A stretch of DNA of 64,000 bases, taken from NCBI GenBank assembly GCA_019635585.1, contig JAHBZE010000001.1, forward strand, positions 558,001 through 622,000. The letters run 5' to 3'. Shown in pieces: positions 63,159 to 64,000 of the stretch. Within the stretch, counting starts at the first letter, position 1, and every line of letters starts with the position of its first letter. The notes under the pieces were generated by a model. That model saw nothing but the letters and a program-made list of their open reading frames with translations, was not told the DNA's origin and ran no database searches. The position numbers and the translations under genes are program-made. The stretch comes from Xanthobacteraceae bacterium. Its GTDB lineage: Bacteria > Pseudomonadota > Alphaproteobacteria > Rhizobiales > Xanthobacteraceae.

Positions 63159-63863
63159 TCACTTCTTCAGATCGTCGAGGCTGTCGACATATTTGAGACC
63201 GGCCTTTTCCAGGCCCTCGCGCATTTTGTACATATCGAGGCCGAGCTCGCCTTTGCCGAGCCGCGACCGCTTTTCGTCTTCGTTGGCGACGCGGGTCTGC
63301 GCGGCTTTGAGCACCTTGTCGGCATCCGCGCGCGGCACGAAGACGACGCCATCCTCGTCGGCGACCACAACGTCGCCCGGATTTACGAGCGCACCTGCGC
63401 AGACGACCGGGATATTCACAGCGCCGAGCGTCGCCTTCACCGTGCCTTTCGCCGAAATCGCGCGCGACCAGACCGGGAATTTCAGTTCGCGAATCGGGCG
63501 CACGTCGCGGCAGCCGGCGTCGATGACAAGACCCGTGACGCCGCGCGCTTTGAGTGAGGTCGCGAGCAATTCGCCGAACATGCCGTCTTCGTTATCGGCG
63601 GTGCAGGCGACCACCATCATGTCGCCGGGCTGGCACTGCTCGGCGGCGACATGGATCATCCAGTTGTCGCCGGGCTGCGCGAGCACGGTGATGGCGGAGC
63701 CGGAAGCTTCCGCGCCCTGCCAAACGGGACGCATGTAATTCTTTGCAAGACCAATGCGGCCCATGGCTTCATGCACGGTCGAGACGCCGAGCTTGCCCAG
63801 CGCTTCGACGGTCGCTCTGGAAGCGCGCTCAACTTTGCGAACGACGACAGGTTGAAACGTCAT
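63159..63863 (-). CDS. RraA-family aldolase (4-hydroxy-4-methyl-2-oxoglutarate / 4-carboxy-4-hydroxy-2-oxoadipate aldolase-like)
   Basis: A 234-residue RraA/HMG aldolase-type protein with [47 protein letters not shown] and the GCRDVRPI segment with the catalytic Arg-Asp pair. In protocatechuate and gallate pathways such enzymes release pyruvate and oxaloacetate. With the downstream extradiol dioxygenase this points to an aromatic meta-cleavage operon. Its ATG overlaps the stop of the next gene (ATGA). Confidence 0.87.
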   Translation of the reverse strand: MTFQPVVVRKVERASRATVEALGKLGVSTVHEAMGRIGLAKNYMRPVWQGAEASGSAITVLAQPGDNWMIHVAAEQCQPGDMMVVACTADNEDGMFGELLATSLKARGVTGLVIDAGCRDVRPIRELKFPVWSRAISAKGTVKATLGAVNIPVVCAGALVNPGDVVVADEDGVVFVPRADADKVLKAAQTRVANEDEKRSRLGKGELGLDMYKMREGLEKAGLKYVDSLDDLKK

Positions 63864-64000
63864 GCCAGCGTCTCCACGACGTCGGGGAAGAGACGCTGAT
63901 AGGCCTCACCATAGGTCATCGGTTTTCCGGAATTGCGCCCGCCCTGCATGCCGCGGTTCAGCGCAACGCGGGTGTAATATTCCCATAGGTGCTTCTGCGC
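63861..64000 (-). CDS. C-terminal end of an unidentified gene of the meta-cleavage operon (partial)
   Basis: An open frame enters from the window edge and ends at a TGA (63861-63863) that overlaps the aldolase start. The last 45 residues read, in part, [14 protein letters not shown] followed by [17 protein letters not shown]. The rest lies outside the window, so I cannot name the family. An amidohydrolase or class II aldolase of the same pathway are possibilities only. Confidence 0.55.

Noticed and set aside
1-64000. CRISPR arrays, insertion sequences and phage genes
   Set aside because: No regularly spaced repeats, no transposase or phage structural gene products were seen on either strand.

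Overview
The window is a 64 kb chromosomal segment of a GC-rich alphaproteobacterium, most likely from Hyphomicrobiales (Bradyrhizobiaceae/Xanthobacteraceae-like). This is inferred from the very-long-chain lipid A cluster (acpXL to lpxXL), paired DUF2336 proteins, DUF2865 and DUF2059 secreted proteins, btaAB betaine-lipid genes, a TorF-type porin, and a Glu-tRNA synthetase of the alphaproteobacterial kind. I see no phage, insertion sequence, CRISPR array or integrase. The content is mostly metabolic and envelope housekeeping with accessory catabolic operons.

Layout. 1-5.7 kb: the start of urtA (urea ABC transport, with a good sigma-54 promoter), an aminotransferase, OsmC, a K+/H+ antiporter and a small copper operon (PCuAC plus DUF2946). 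5.9-11.9 kb: a seven-gene operon (AcpXL, FabZ-like dehydratase, two ketosynthase-like proteins, FabG-like reductase, an MDR reductase, LpxXL) that should build a C26-C28 hydroxy fatty acid on a dedicated carrier protein and transfer it to lipid A. One ketosynthase-like protein lacks all three catalytic residues. 11.9-23 kb: polyamine-binding protein, rhodanese, a MotB/MotA stator pair, mmsA, two glutathione transferases, two SDRs, and a TRAP transporter operon. 23-29.7 kb: psd-pssA (phosphatidylethanolamine), an FkbM methyltransferase, an Atm1-type exporter, and a LOG-family protein.

29.3-33 kb: cysS, two very small ORFs, cimA and a VOC protein, in one direction and linked by 4-base stop/start overlaps. 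The 3' part of cysS and the adjoining small ORF have clearly lower GC than the surroundings. 33-45.8 kb: a secreted small protein, a porin, and a homogentisate operon (hmgA, fahA, MBL protein, secreted protein, FAD hydroxylase, DUF2783) divergent from a MarR regulator. It is followed by a PaiB-like protein, btaAB behind a Pho-box-like site, maiA (completing homogentisate breakdown) and a DUF2865 protein.

45.8-64 kb: gltX, TadE/TadG-like pilus proteins, nadE, a membrane protein, class II DAHP synthase, an alpha/beta hydrolase, a Tat-exported amine oxidase, gor, a DUF2059 protein, rpiA, gph, tRNA-Val(CAC), a PilZ protein, two DUF2336 paralogues, and the start of an aromatic meta-cleavage operon (extradiol dioxygenase, RraA-type aldolase, and a partial gene running off the end).
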